From Exiguobacterium aurantiacum (GTDB taxonomy: Bacteria > Bacillota > Bacilli > Exiguobacteriales > Exiguobacteriaceae), in assembly GCF_001766415.1 (NCBI RefSeq), contig NZ_MKXO01000001.1:372001-436000 (forward strand): a stretch of DNA of 64,000 nt, given 5' to 3'. Below are positions 51,897-59,190 of the stretch, piece by piece. A model generated the notes under the pieces. It was not told where the DNA came from, made no database searches, and worked only from the letters and a program-made list of their open reading frames with translations. Every line of letters begins with the position of its first letter. The first letter of the stretch is position 1. The position numbers and the translations under genes are program-made.

Positions 51897-52487
51897 TTAT
51901 CGAAGGTATCGTAGCCACCAACCGAGCTCTTCTTCCCCATACAGATACACACCGGGCTCCGTTTGAAAATCGACTCCGTGCAAAAACGCCAATCCGGCCA
52001 TCACGCGCGCATCAAGGTGCATGTCTTCCGTCCGCCATAATGCATGTGCGGCCAAGTCGGAGACGTTTTCTAACGTCAGCGCGCCTGTACGGACAGCGGA
52101 TAACCAATCGACAAGATCCTCTCGTAAAGGTGGGATTCGGCGCCTCGGGAGCTCGTCTGGCGTCAACTCGCCACGGTTCACCTGCTTGAAGAGCTCGATC
52201 AGCCGGTGATTCGTCGGCACAATGTCGAGCACCATCTCAATCGGCGTCCGAATCGACTTGATTTGATCAGTCGTCTCATTCCATAAAGAGAGCGTCTCAT
52301 CCCGTCCATAGACGAGCCAGTCACCAGAAGCGTCATATCCGAGTCGTTGCCCGAGCCGAGAGAACGTAAGACGCGAAGCATCCTCGAAAGTGAGCAGCGT
52401 CGCATGAAACCGCTCACCCGAAAATGTCGTAATGCTGACGGGACGCTCTTCGGTCAGGAGTGATTTCAGCACGTCTTCACATGTCAT
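51897..52487 (-). CDS. Hypothetical protein coupled to a SUKH-like gene
   Basis: This 196-residue protein begins CEDVLKSLLTEERPVSITTF and contains RLIELFKQVNRGELTPDELP followed by RRRIPPLREDLVDWLSAVR. I do not recognise it; it is soluble, acidic and without cysteine pairs. The ATG at 52485-52487 overlaps the preceding stop as ATGA. The pairing with a SUKH-like protein suggests a shared toxin-related or housekeeping role. Confidence 0.65.
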   Translation of the reverse strand: MTCEDVLKSLLTEERPVSITTFSGERFHATLLTFEDASRLTFSRLGQRLGYDASGDWLVYGRDETLSLWNETTDQIKSIRTPIEMVLDIVPTNHRLIELFKQVNRGELTPDELPRRRIPPLREDLVDWLSAVRTGALTLENVSDLAAHALWRTEDMHLDARVMAGLAFLHGVDFQTEPGVYLYGEEELGWWLRYLR

Positions 52488-52783
52488 GGTGAGTCGCCAT
52501 CGGCTGAACGTAGCCAATCTTCAAACGAAGGCACGATTTGTTCGACACGTTCACCTGTCTCATGGTCGACAATGACGACTTCGTTCGTCTTCAAGTCGAC
52601 ACAGACGAGGTCACCGAGGAAGTCTTCATACCCGATGATGGGGAGATGGTTTGGCCACGGTTCTTCCTCGTCGAAGCGATCGCGTTCATTTAAAAATGCG
52701 AAACGCTTTAGCCCTTCTGTATCCTCAAGTTTAATTTCTATCTCGGAAGTCGGCAACAGCGCCATCAACTGTTCTTTCGTCAT
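52484..52783 (-). CDS. Small SMI1/KNR4 (SUKH)-like protein
   Basis: This 99-residue protein looks like the C-terminal half of SUKH domains: PIIGYEDFLGDLVCVDLKTN, VVIVDHETGERVEQIVPSFE and DWL follow the family order of G-D, D-L, x-V-D-H-E and S-F-x-x-W/F-L. SUKH proteins are frequent immunity proteins of polymorphic toxin systems. ATG 52781-52783 is chosen since GAGGAG lies 7 bp before it. First of two coupled genes. Confidence 0.55.
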   Translation of the reverse strand: MTKEQLMALLPTSEIEIKLEDTEGLKRFAFLNERDRFDEEEPWPNHLPIIGYEDFLGDLVCVDLKTNEVVIVDHETGERVEQIVPSFEDWLRSADGDSP

Positions 52784-52860
52784 ACTCATTCTCCTCTCCA
52801 ACTTTCTCTAGTTTATCGCAATAATGATACCTAGTTATATACATGAAATGAGAAATTGCA

Positions 52861-52888
52861 TTGACACCAACCTCATTAAGTGTAAAAT
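52861..52888 (+). promoter_or_regulatory. Promoter of the XRE operon
   Basis: Perfect TTGACA (52861-52866) and TAAAAT (52883-52888) are 16 bp apart, about 70 bp before the regulator gene. Confidence 0.75.
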
Positions 52889-52895
52889 TACACTT
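52878..52895. promoter_or_regulatory. Inverted-repeat operator over the XRE promoter
   Basis: AAGTGTAA and TTACACTT are separated by AA and cover the -10 box. A dimeric XRE repressor bound here would block its own operon. Confidence 0.7.
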
Positions 52896-52957
52896 GTAAC
52901 TAATTGTAAATAAAACACCTGGAAAAGGGTTAATGCTTTCAAGCAAAGAGGTGCTCG

Positions 52958-53413
52958 ATGAACAAATCGGATTTCATCCAACTCGTATCGAAACAAGTAA
53001 AAACGGTTCGTCTTGAACGACAATATTCTCAAGAAGAGATGGCTGACATCTTAGGCTTATCCAAAAAGACGCTCATTCAAATCGAAAAAGAGCGGACCAT
53101 CGCCAACTGGAGCACGGTCGTCACATTGTGCGCCCTGTTTAATGATAGCGAGATTCTTTTGAGCGAAATCGGGGACGACCCAGTCGAGTTCGTCAGACTG
53201 ATCGCCAAAGACGTCTCGTACGAACCGAAGTCAAAGACACTCGGTGGTCGTGTCTGGTGGAAGCAAACCGCAACAGAAGGAGATTATGTGTTGCAACAAA
53301 ACTTGATCAGCGGCCATTACCGGATTTTAGATCGTCAAAACGTCCGGTGGCACAGCTCGTTCGACGTAGAAGAAGCCACACTCGTGTTGGTCAAACTAGC
53401 GCAAGACGCATGA
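52958..53413 (+). CDS. XRE-family transcriptional regulator
   Basis: This 151-residue protein has an N-terminal lambda-repressor-like helix-turn-helix (about 7-62, VRLERQYSQEEMADILGLSK and KTLIQIEKERTIANW) and a C-terminal part (about 75-151) that is not a known ligand domain to me (GRVWWKQTATEGDYVLQQNL). It leads five genes in the same direction: two membrane proteins, a nucleoside-deoxyribosyltransferase-like protein and a membrane protein. The inverted repeat on its promoter suggests autoregulation. Confidence 0.85.
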   Translation: MNKSDFIQLVSKQVKTVRLERQYSQEEMADILGLSKKTLIQIEKERTIANWSTVVTLCALFNDSEILLSEIGDDPVEFVRLIAKDVSYEPKSKTLGGRVWWKQTATEGDYVLQQNLISGHYRILDRQNVRWHSSFDVEEATLVLVKLAQDA

Positions 53414-53426
53414 AAGGAGTCAGATC

Positions 53427-53873
53427 GTGAAAACTAATAAAAGATGCATCGTGACGTTGTCAGTCGTGTATGTCATCGCGTTGATCGTGAACATTATCCC
53501 GTCGGCCACCTTCCCCGACGCAACGATTCGTCCCCTGCATGCAGCAGCCTCGGTCGCGCTCCTGTTCTGTCTACTAGGAACTTGTTTATTACGAAACCAG
53601 GTTGCCAAGCTATATATCACGGCACTCCTGTTCGCGAGTGTCACCGTTTTTACATTGAACAGCTTCGAGACATATATGCGTGACATCCTTCTTTTGGACG
53701 CTTTATTTTCAATCCAATATCCGCTCTACATTCTATTCGTGTCTCCGTTGTTCGGCCTCAACTTCTTTTTGAACGTTGGAGCGGAATACGTCGCGTTGAT
53801 CACTTTCTTCATCGCGATTCTGTTACTCATCATCCACGAGGTCGCGATCACGGCTTCACGCGAACGGCTATGA
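53427..53873 (+). CDS. Four-helix membrane protein (XRE operon)
   Basis: This 148-residue protein has four or five helices (about 10-28, 35-52, 63-80, 95-135). The start is GTG 53427 after AAAGGAG. Not recognised. It lies 13 bp behind the XRE gene and overlaps the next gene by 4 bp. Confidence 0.75.
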   Translation: MKTNKRCIVTLSVVYVIALIVNIIPSATFPDATIRPLHAAASVALLFCLLGTCLLRNQVAKLYITALLFASVTVFTLNSFETYMRDILLLDALFSIQYPLYILFVSPLFGLNFFLNVGAEYVALITFFIAILLLIIHEVAITASRERL

Positions 53874-54148
53874 CAAAAGCGCAACTCATCGGATCTTCAA
53901 GCCTGCTGATTGCCATTCCCTACTTTCTACTCGCTCCGAACTGGACGCATGCTGGATTCGTCTGGATAGGCGGTACAGCCACCTTGCTCATCATTTCGGC
54001 CATCGGTTTCAGCTTTCACATATGTCACAGTCGAAAGTGGACGCGACGACAAGGCATTACTTTCGGGATCGGCTTGCTCACAGCCTATGCTCTCGCGTTT
54101 CTATTTCTATTATGGCGAGTCGTCGCATACAACATGAACACGATTTAG
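53870..54148 (+). CDS. Three-helix membrane protein (XRE operon)
   Basis: This 92-residue protein has three helices (LIGSSSLLIAIPYFLL, TATLLIISAIGFSFHI and GLLTAYALAFLFLLWRVVA) and a basic loop. It overlaps the previous gene by 4 bp (ATGA), so both products are made in similar amounts. Not recognised. Confidence 0.75.
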   Translation: MTKAQLIGSSSLLIAIPYFLLAPNWTHAGFVWIGGTATLLIISAIGFSFHICHSRKWTRRQGITFGIGLLTAYALAFLFLLWRVVAYNMNTI

Positions 54149-54158
54149 GAGGCTACTT

Positions 54159-54575
54159 ATGAAGTTTTACATCGGGTCCGGTTTTTATAACATCAATCAC
54201 GTCCGGCAATTGCGGGACCATTTCATCGAACAAGGCCACACCCATACATACGATTGGACCATGAATGAACGAGCAGCGACAATCGAGGACTTGCGAGACA
54301 TCGGCGCCAAAGAATACGAAGCGATTCGTACATCTGATTTTGTCGTCATCTTGCTACCGGCCGGGAAGAGCAGCCACGTCGAACTCGGGATCGCCCTCGG
54401 CGCGGACGTACCACTGTTCATCCATGACGCAGCAAATCGTTTCGATGACTTCGAGACGACGAGCACGTTTTATCATCTCCCCCACGTCATCAAGTTGACG
54501 GGACCGCTCGAGGACATTCCTTCATGTATCGCTGCCCATTACGTAACGTCATATGTAAAGCAGGATAGTTTATGA
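54159..54575 (+). CDS. Nucleoside 2-deoxyribosyltransferase-like protein (XRE operon)
   Basis: This 138-residue protein matches the NDT/DUF4406-type superfamily, related in fold to TIR and SLOG domains. It starts KFYIGSGFYNINHVRQLRDH and has SDFVVILLPAGKSSHVELGI followed by ALGADVPLFI, where the glutamate after S/G-x-H-x-E-x-G is the usual catalytic residue. These enzymes cleave or exchange N-glycosidic bonds, and relatives act on NAD or nucleotides in defence. Substrate and cleavage here are unproven. It lies between membrane genes in the operon. Confidence 0.7.
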   Translation: MKFYIGSGFYNINHVRQLRDHFIEQGHTHTYDWTMNERAATIEDLRDIGAKEYEAIRTSDFVVILLPAGKSSHVELGIALGADVPLFIHDAANRFDDFETTSTFYHLPHVIKLTGPLEDIPSCIAAHYVTSYVKQDSL

Positions 54576-55102
54576 TGTTCCCGATTTATTTAGTCACAGG
54601 GTTTGTCATTTTGGTTCTGGTCGCAACTGCTACCACCATTTATATCAAAGTGTACAAACGACGTCGAACTAACACTGTACAATCAAATCCAGGCCAAGGT
54701 GCCGCCATCGCACCGCCTGATAAACTTGCGATTGTCTTATTCATCGTCACTATAGTCGTGAGCGTCTTGATCAGTTATGTTGCAGGATACACCGACGCCT
54801 ACAAAGCGTATGAACAAGATGTCTGGGTCCTTTCACCGTCTGACATTGAAACATTTTATGCAGAAGTACGAGAAGTGGAAGACGATGCCATTGAAGTGCA
54901 AAAGATGTCGTTCGATGACGCAACTGATCAAGGCGCGCTTCGATATGAGATTGTGGAAGAACAGGTGAGCATCTATCGACAGGATAAAATCATCCAACTC
55001 TCTGACTTGTCTGAAGAGGATTTAATCTCAGTCATCCTGATGAAAGATCGATCGGGGATGACGAGCGTATTTAAAATCGAATTACTTAACGCCAAAAATT
55101 GA
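54572..55102 (+). CDS. Membrane protein, last gene of the XRE operon
   Basis: This 176-residue protein has two helices (about 5-27 and 50-72) and an acidic C-terminal domain (about 80-176, PSDIETFYAEVREVEDDAIE). The start overlaps the previous stop (ATGA). Not recognised. It is followed by the operon terminator. Confidence 0.7.
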   Translation: MMFPIYLVTGFVILVLVATATTIYIKVYKRRRTNTVQSNPGQGAAIAPPDKLAIVLFIVTIVVSVLISYVAGYTDAYKAYEQDVWVLSPSDIETFYAEVREVEDDAIEVQKMSFDDATDQGALRYEIVEEQVSIYRQDKIIQLSDLSEEDLISVILMKDRSGMTSVFKIELLNAKN

Positions 55103-55132
55103 TCCTTCTAAATAGAAGAGTCGTAATCCAAT

Positions 55133-55176
55133 AAAACCGGCTGATTGAGAAAAAACTCTCACTAGCCGGTTTTTAT
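55133..55176 (+). terminator. Terminator of the XRE operon
   Basis: AAAACCGGCT pairs with AGCCGGTTTT, followed by a T-run; an inner GAGA/TCTC stem also forms. Confidence 0.92.
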
Positions 55177-55205
55177 TTGAATCTAAAATCATATTGAATA
55201 AGTCC

Positions 55206-55346
55206 TTATTCAATATGTCTACTCGTTTTCAGCCGAGACAAACATTCCTCTACGACCGAAATAATGACGTCTGGACAATCTAAATGGATTGCGTGCGACG
55301 CTTGCTCCGCAATCACAAGTCGGCTATCCGCCGAGAGAATCGTTTG
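55206..55346 (-). pseudogene. C-terminal remnant of an alpha/beta hydrolase
   Basis: The minus strand reads DSRLVIAEQASHAIHLDCPD and then VIISVVEECLSRLKTS up to TAA. A-x-x-S-H-A-I-H-L-D-x-P is the usual stretch holding the catalytic histidine of alpha/beta hydrolases. An in-frame stop directly before it and the absence of the rest show a 5'-truncated gene. Confidence 0.6.
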
Positions 55347-55359
55347 CTAAATGCCCCAG

Positions 55360-55600
55360 CTATAAGTTATAGATTTCAAGTTTATTTTGAAATCGCTCAT
55401 ACGTATCCAAAATGATTTGAACATCTTCTTGGTAGAGATGACTGATTGTATGCATTGAATCAATCGACACCCACTGCACAGCTGAAATATCTTGATCAAT
55501 CTGGCTCGACGCCAACGTATCTGTAAGTGCCACAAGATAATAGTGAGTTTGAATGTACTGTCCGCCGTGATACTAACGTATGATCATATAAGCTGTCGTC
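55360..55600 (-). pseudogene. C-terminal remnant of a NUDIX hydrolase
   Basis: The minus strand reads IQTHYYLVALTDTLASSQID, VQWVSIDSMHTISHLYQEDV and ends YERFQNKLEIYNL. T-H-Y-Y-L-V and the acidic V-x-W-V-x-x-D motif fit the second half of a NUDIX protein; the NUDIX box is missing and a frameshift precedes the fragment. It ends 14 bp before the hydrolase remnant. Confidence 0.5.
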
Positions 55601-55649
55601 AAATTTATTTAAAAAGTATTGGGATGAATTCAGACACCAATTCTGTTGC

Positions 55650-55680
55650 TTAGTCTATAATCAATAGTTTAGTCTATACT
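55650..55680 (+). repeat. Tandem promoter-like direct repeat
   Basis: TTAGTCTATA occurs at 55650 and again at 55669, each forming a -10-like TATAAT or TATACT. The repeat period is 19 bp. It lies upstream of the degenerate GGDEF gene. Confidence 0.5.
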
Positions 55681-55745
55681 ATTACTAGATAAACGAGGAA
55701 TTTCCGTAAACATGGGACAACACGAACTCAGAAAGAGGAATGATC

Positions 55746-56591
55746 ATGAATCAATGGACTCAAGAATCAATTAAACTATTCGGGCTCATCTCTTGCCTCA
55801 TCATCGGCACCATCCTATACGTGTCTCTACTCTTGATGAGTGACGTTGGAGTCATCGGGTTAGTCATTTTACCAATCATCGTCATTGCCTCGCTCGCCTT
55901 TGGGATGCGGGCAGGATTGACGTTTTCTGTCGCCTTGCTGGCATTCTTGTTTGTCTACTTCTTGTGGTTCGCTCCTATCTATCAAGAAGGAGAAGTTCAG
56001 TTTTTCAACTGGAAAGGGCTTAGCTATACAGCTCTCCTCCTCACCATGTCTATCGTGTCTGGCCTCATTCATCAACTCGTGAAGAAGGTCCAGTTGTCAC
56101 GACATGAGCTAGAAGAACGGGCCCGGCAACTGATTGCCGTCGATCCCGAGACGTGGCTCGACAACGCCGAACGGTTTCGGATGGACGTCAACTCAGAACG
56201 AGACCGTCTCATCCGCCACGGTGGTTCCTTCGCGGTCTCGTTTATCCAGCTGCACGAGTTCACGCATTTCGAGGAACGTTATGGACGCACCGAATATGAA
56301 TGGTTTTTGAATTACTTCAGTGACGAACTCCACATGGCAACAAGACGAACCGATCAAAAATATCGGATCGCACACGATACGTTCGCTATCATTTTCCCGT
56401 ATACATCACCTGAATCTGCACAAGTCGTCCATGATCGCATCCGCCCACTGCTCGAACAATATGAACTGCAGAGCGGCGAACACGTTGGATTGACGTATGA
56501 GGATACATTTTATGAAGTGAGTCGAGAGAATTGCAATGCGGTCGTCGAGCAAATCCTCTCTAAAGCATCAGCAACTAGCCTAGACGTATAA
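55746..56591 (+). CDS. Membrane protein with a degenerate GGDEF domain
   Basis: This 281-residue protein has four helices in residues 1-100 (for example LISCLIIGTILYVSLLLM and GLVILPIIVIASLAFGM), a coiled linker and a domain with GGDEF-like spacing (about 120-275). The position of the GGDEF loop reads RIAHDTFAIIF, so the two glycines and the acid pair are gone; the opening motif is VDPETWLDNAERFR in place of D-x-L-T-G-L-x-N-R. It cannot make c-di-GMP and may be a receptor or scaffold. ATG 55746 lies 7 bp after AAGAGG. Confidence 0.75.
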   Translation: MNQWTQESIKLFGLISCLIIGTILYVSLLLMSDVGVIGLVILPIIVIASLAFGMRAGLTFSVALLAFLFVYFLWFAPIYQEGEVQFFNWKGLSYTALLLTMSIVSGLIHQLVKKVQLSRHELEERARQLIAVDPETWLDNAERFRMDVNSERDRLIRHGGSFAVSFIQLHEFTHFEERYGRTEYEWFLNYFSDELHMATRRTDQKYRIAHDTFAIIFPYTSPESAQVVHDRIRPLLEQYELQSGEHVGLTYEDTFYEVSRENCNAVVEQILSKASATSLDV

Positions 56592-56599
56592 GACTATAA

Positions 56600-56647
56600 G
56601 ACCTTGAATGATCATCACTGGGTACAAGTGGTCATTCAAGGTTTTTT
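56600..56647 (+). terminator. Terminator of the degenerate GGDEF gene
   Basis: ACCTTGAATGA pairs with TCATTCAAGGT, followed by six T. Confidence 0.93.
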
Positions 56648-56668
56648 ATATGTAATCGCACGTTCTAT

Positions 56669-56734
56669 TCATTTGAGGTGAATGAATTGCTGTAGATGTT
56701 GTTCAAGCTTCGGTTGACCAATAAGAATTTTCAT
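56669..56734 (-). pseudogene. Short N-terminal-like remnant
   Basis: A 21-residue ORF begins MKILIGQPKLEQHLQQFIHL. It has a start codon and reads like the beginning of a longer gene, but stops at once. It may be debris next to the SDR remnant. Confidence 0.2.
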
Positions 56735-56779
56735 ATTGCCACATCCCTAGCTGTATCAAATGACGAATAACTCGTTTTG

Positions 56780-56997
56780 TTAGTCTACAACTCCTACAAT
56801 GTGACACAACTTGCTCTCCTGAATCGCCATGATCACGCCCCCGGCAATCTCCTCGTGCGTCAACCAACGTCTTGTGTCAGGCGCGTCAGAATGGATCCAG
56901 GCGACGATTACGTCGATTCCTCCTCGCTCGGCAACTGCTTGTCTCACCGACTCCGCCATTTGGATGCTGTCATGGTAATCACCAACGCATGTCTCAT
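56780..56997 (-). pseudogene. Internally deleted short-chain dehydrogenase-like gene
   Basis: GGTGGGGGG and ATG are followed by MRHALVI, the usual start of a Bacillus SDR group. The G-x-x-G-x-x-G loop then drops out: after one codon the frame changes and resumes DYHDSIQMAESVRQAVAERG followed by GIDVIVAWIHSDAPDTRRWL, where A-W-I-H-S is the family hallmark. About 50 codons are missing and the C-terminus stops early at VGVVD. The gene is dead. Confidence 0.65.
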
Positions 56998-57083
56998 CCC
57001 CCCCACCCTCTCGATTCATTTCGTCTGACGCTTACGAACAGGAATTGTGCCATTTGAAGGCGAACTGAAACGATACAATCCAT

Positions 57084-57545
57084 TTGAGCCAAGGAGGCCT
57101 GATTCCGATTCAATCGACCATCTATTCGATCAAACCGATCGAGACGCCGTTCGCACTCGACCAATCGTTCGCTGTCATGAACCAGCTTCGGCCCGACCTG
57201 ACCCTCGCGTCGTATCGAGACCTCGTCGCCAAGATGCGGCCACAAGGGTATGAGCTGCATGCATTATATGCGGACGACGACATCGTATCATTAGCCGGCA
57301 TCGAGGTACGCGTCAACCTGTATCTCGGGAAGCACATCTTCATTTACGACCTCGTCACGTGTGCGAACCACCGTTCAAGCGGATATGGTGAGATGTTGCT
57401 CGATTTCGTCCAAGAGTATGCCCGTGATCAGGGGGCGACATGTGTCGCGCTCGAGTCTGGGCTCGCCCGGACCGATGCGCACCGCTTTTATACGGACAAG
57501 ATGGGCTACGCCATCACCAGCTATTCGTTCCGGAAACAATTGTAG
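57084..57545 (+). CDS. GNAT-family N-acetyltransferase with unusual start region
   Basis: This protein has the GNAT signature IYDLVTCANHRSSGYGEMLL (about 88-107, R-S-S-G-Y-G acetyl-CoA loop) and ALESGLARTDAHRFYTDKMG followed by Y in the C-terminal part. The acceptor is unknown. The start is uncertain: the only strong binding site, AAGGAGG, is at 57091-57097, inside the open frame. TTG 57084 lies before it, and the first codons after it that could start are CTG 57099, ATT 57102 and ATT 57108. Use of ATT, as in infC, is possible. The coordinates use TTG. Confidence 0.78.
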   Translation: MSQGGLIPIQSTIYSIKPIETPFALDQSFAVMNQLRPDLTLASYRDLVAKMRPQGYELHALYADDDIVSLAGIEVRVNLYLGKHIFIYDLVTCANHRSSGYGEMLLDFVQEYARDQGATCVALESGLARTDAHRFYTDKMGYAITSYSFRKQL

Positions 57546-57556
57546 ATATGGAAAAG

Positions 57557-57577
57557 GGAAGAGCGAGCCGCTCTTCC
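57557..57577. other. Perfect hairpin without clear T-run
   Basis: GGAAGAGC and GCTCTTCC are separated by a 5-nt loop. There is no proper T-run on the plus strand and CCCTTTTCC on the minus strand, so it could be a weak terminator or an mRNA 3' stabiliser. Confidence 0.5.
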
Positions 57578-57675
57578 TAGCCTCATTGTATCGTGATTCC
57601 GTAACCAAAAACAGACTACCTCCTCCTAATTTTAGCCACTATACTTTGGATACATGACAAAAGGAGAGATGCCTC

Positions 57676-58092
57676 ATGACAAATGAATCAAAACCGCTCG
57701 ATCCGGGCCCGTTCTTCCACGGGACAAAAGTCGAACTGAAGCTTGGGGAGGTACTTGAGCCCCGACGCGACTCAAATTATCAAGACAAGCAATCGAATTA
57801 TATCTACTTCACGGCGACGCTCGATGCCGCCAAATGGGGAGCGGAGCTTGCGAAGTCCGATGCCCGTGAACGCATCTATCTCGTCGAACCGACCGGTGAC
57901 TTCGAGAACGATCCGAACTTGACCGACAAACGGTTTCCCGGCAACCCGACCCGGTCGTACCGCTCGACGGCACCGCTCAAAGTCGTGGCCGTACTCGGGG
58001 CTTGGGAACGTCATCCTGACGAAGTGATTGCGCACATGCTCGTCTCGCTTGAGAAACTGCGGCAAGCTGGAGAAGATGTGATTGACGATTGA
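57676..58092 (+). CDS. arr: Rifampin ADP-ribosyltransferase
   Basis: Arr inactivates rifamycins by transferring ADP-ribose from NAD+ to the drug's C23 hydroxyl. The 138 residues match Arr closely in order: GPFFHGTKVELKLGEVL (about 11-27), YIYFTATLDAAKWGAELA (about 42-59), RIYLVEPTGDFENDPNLTDK (about 66-85) and KRFPGNPTRSYRS, with the H-G-T-K and E-P-T-G loops of the NAD site. AAGGAGAG precedes the ATG. It is monocistronic and sits in the accessory stretch. Chromosomal Arr genes are common in soil bacteria; activity is inferred from motif conservation. Confidence 0.92.
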   Translation: MTNESKPLDPGPFFHGTKVELKLGEVLEPRRDSNYQDKQSNYIYFTATLDAAKWGAELAKSDARERIYLVEPTGDFENDPNLTDKRFPGNPTRSYRSTAPLKVVAVLGAWERHPDEVIAHMLVSLEKLRQAGEDVIDD

Positions 58093-58121
58093 CACGAAGG
58101 AGAAACACATTGAAGAATAAG

Positions 58122-58158
58122 AAAACGGATGTCATCAAATGATGTCATCCGCTTTCTT
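58122..58158. terminator. Bidirectional terminator between arr and the ABC permeases
   Basis: CGGATG-x-CATCA and its near-complement form a stem that overlaps the permease stop codon, with A-rich and T-rich flanks. Confidence 0.6.
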
Positions 58159-59190
58159 TTGATTCATCTGTTGAAACGAGGTATTCGCATGCACGAGTGT
58201 GAACGGATCCGCAAGCGTTGCTGCTGAAGCCTCGGCTTGAGACGTCGTGTCATCGGTGACGACTGATTTTTGACGTCGTAATCGGAACGCCCGCTCGAGC
58301 CGACTCGTCAACAAGTTGCTGAGGAAGACGAGCATGGACAGCCCGAGGGCCGGAACGAGGAACATATGGTTCGTCATCCAAGTCATTGCCGTGAACTGCT
58401 TGAAATAAAAACCGAACATCGACGACCATTCAAACAGTGTCGGTCGGACCCCTTCAAACAGGAAAACGGTCCCTCCGAAAAAGACCCCAAACAGAGAGAG
58501 ATGAATGAGCAACATCAGTGTTTGCACGAACTGTTGCATGAAGACAATGACCAACGTCGGGACAAGGTGCGGCCACAGGTGCCGCCTCGTCCGATGCCAG
58601 ACGCTGCCTCCTAACGTCTCGGCGACGATCATAAACTCTTGTTTAAGTAATTGCCGTACCTCTGTAGTCAAATAGAGCGTGACGGCAGGCAATCCGAGCA
58701 CCACGAAGACCGTCAACTGAAGCGTTACGCGGTCTAATAACGGCGGCACCATCGTCGAGTCTGCGAAGAAAAAGGACGGGAATAACATCATCATGGCCAA
58801 CAATGAGATAGGCAGAATCAAGAATCCATCTAACACCATTTTGAAGATTCGGTTCAAGCGTGCCCCGCGAAACGCGAGCGGAATCCCGACGAGTAAGCCG
58901 AGCGCCATCCGTCCGAGCGCGACAGTCGCACAAATGCCGACCGTCCACTTAAAACCTTCGATCATCATTTGGAACAAGTCATTCCCGGCCCGGTCGGTTC
59001 CGAGCCATTGATCTTTAGATGGTTCGAGTGGTGGGATGCCGATCAAGCGGCCCTCGTCAGAGTAACGGTTCAGGAATTGATCGACTTGCCCATCACGGAA
59101 CACGGTATTCCCGATACTGAGTAACAGCAGACTTACAAAAATTATAAAACCGATCATAAAAATTGGGTCACGCAGGAGTGTACGACGCAT
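58135..59190 (-). CDS. Peptide-type ABC transporter permease (OppC-like)
   Basis: This 351-residue membrane protein has an N-terminal helix, a large external loop with DQWLGTDRAGNDLFQMMIEG (about 72-91, the DppC/OppC signature L-G-T-D-x-x-G-R-D) and five further helices. The EAA loop is VAETLGGSVWHRTRRHLWPH, which is recognisable though it departs from E-A-A. ATG 59188-59190 overlaps the stop of the OppB-like gene by one base, after AAGGAGGG. No binding protein or ATPase lies nearby, so this is half of an orphan permease pair. Confidence 0.85.
   Translation of the reverse strand: MRRTLLRDPIFMIGFIIFVSLLLLSIGNTVFRDGQVDQFLNRYSDEGRLIGIPPLEPSKDQWLGTDRAGNDLFQMMIEGFKWTVGICATVALGRMALGLLVGIPLAFRGARLNRIFKMVLDGFLILPISLLAMMMLFPSFFFADSTMVPPLLDRVTLQLTVFVVLGLPAVTLYLTTEVRQLLKQEFMIVAETLGGSVWHRTRRHLWPHLVPTLVIVFMQQFVQTLMLLIHLSLFGVFFGGTVFLFEGVRPTLFEWSSMFGFYFKQFTAMTWMTNHMFLVPALGLSMLVFLSNLLTSRLERAFRLRRQKSVVTDDTTSQAEASAATLADPFTLVHANTSFQQMNQKKADDII

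Noticed and set aside
55347-55535. 62-residue minus-strand frame starting MWHLQI
   Set aside because: Another frame of the same strand reads as a NUDIX C-terminus with family motifs.
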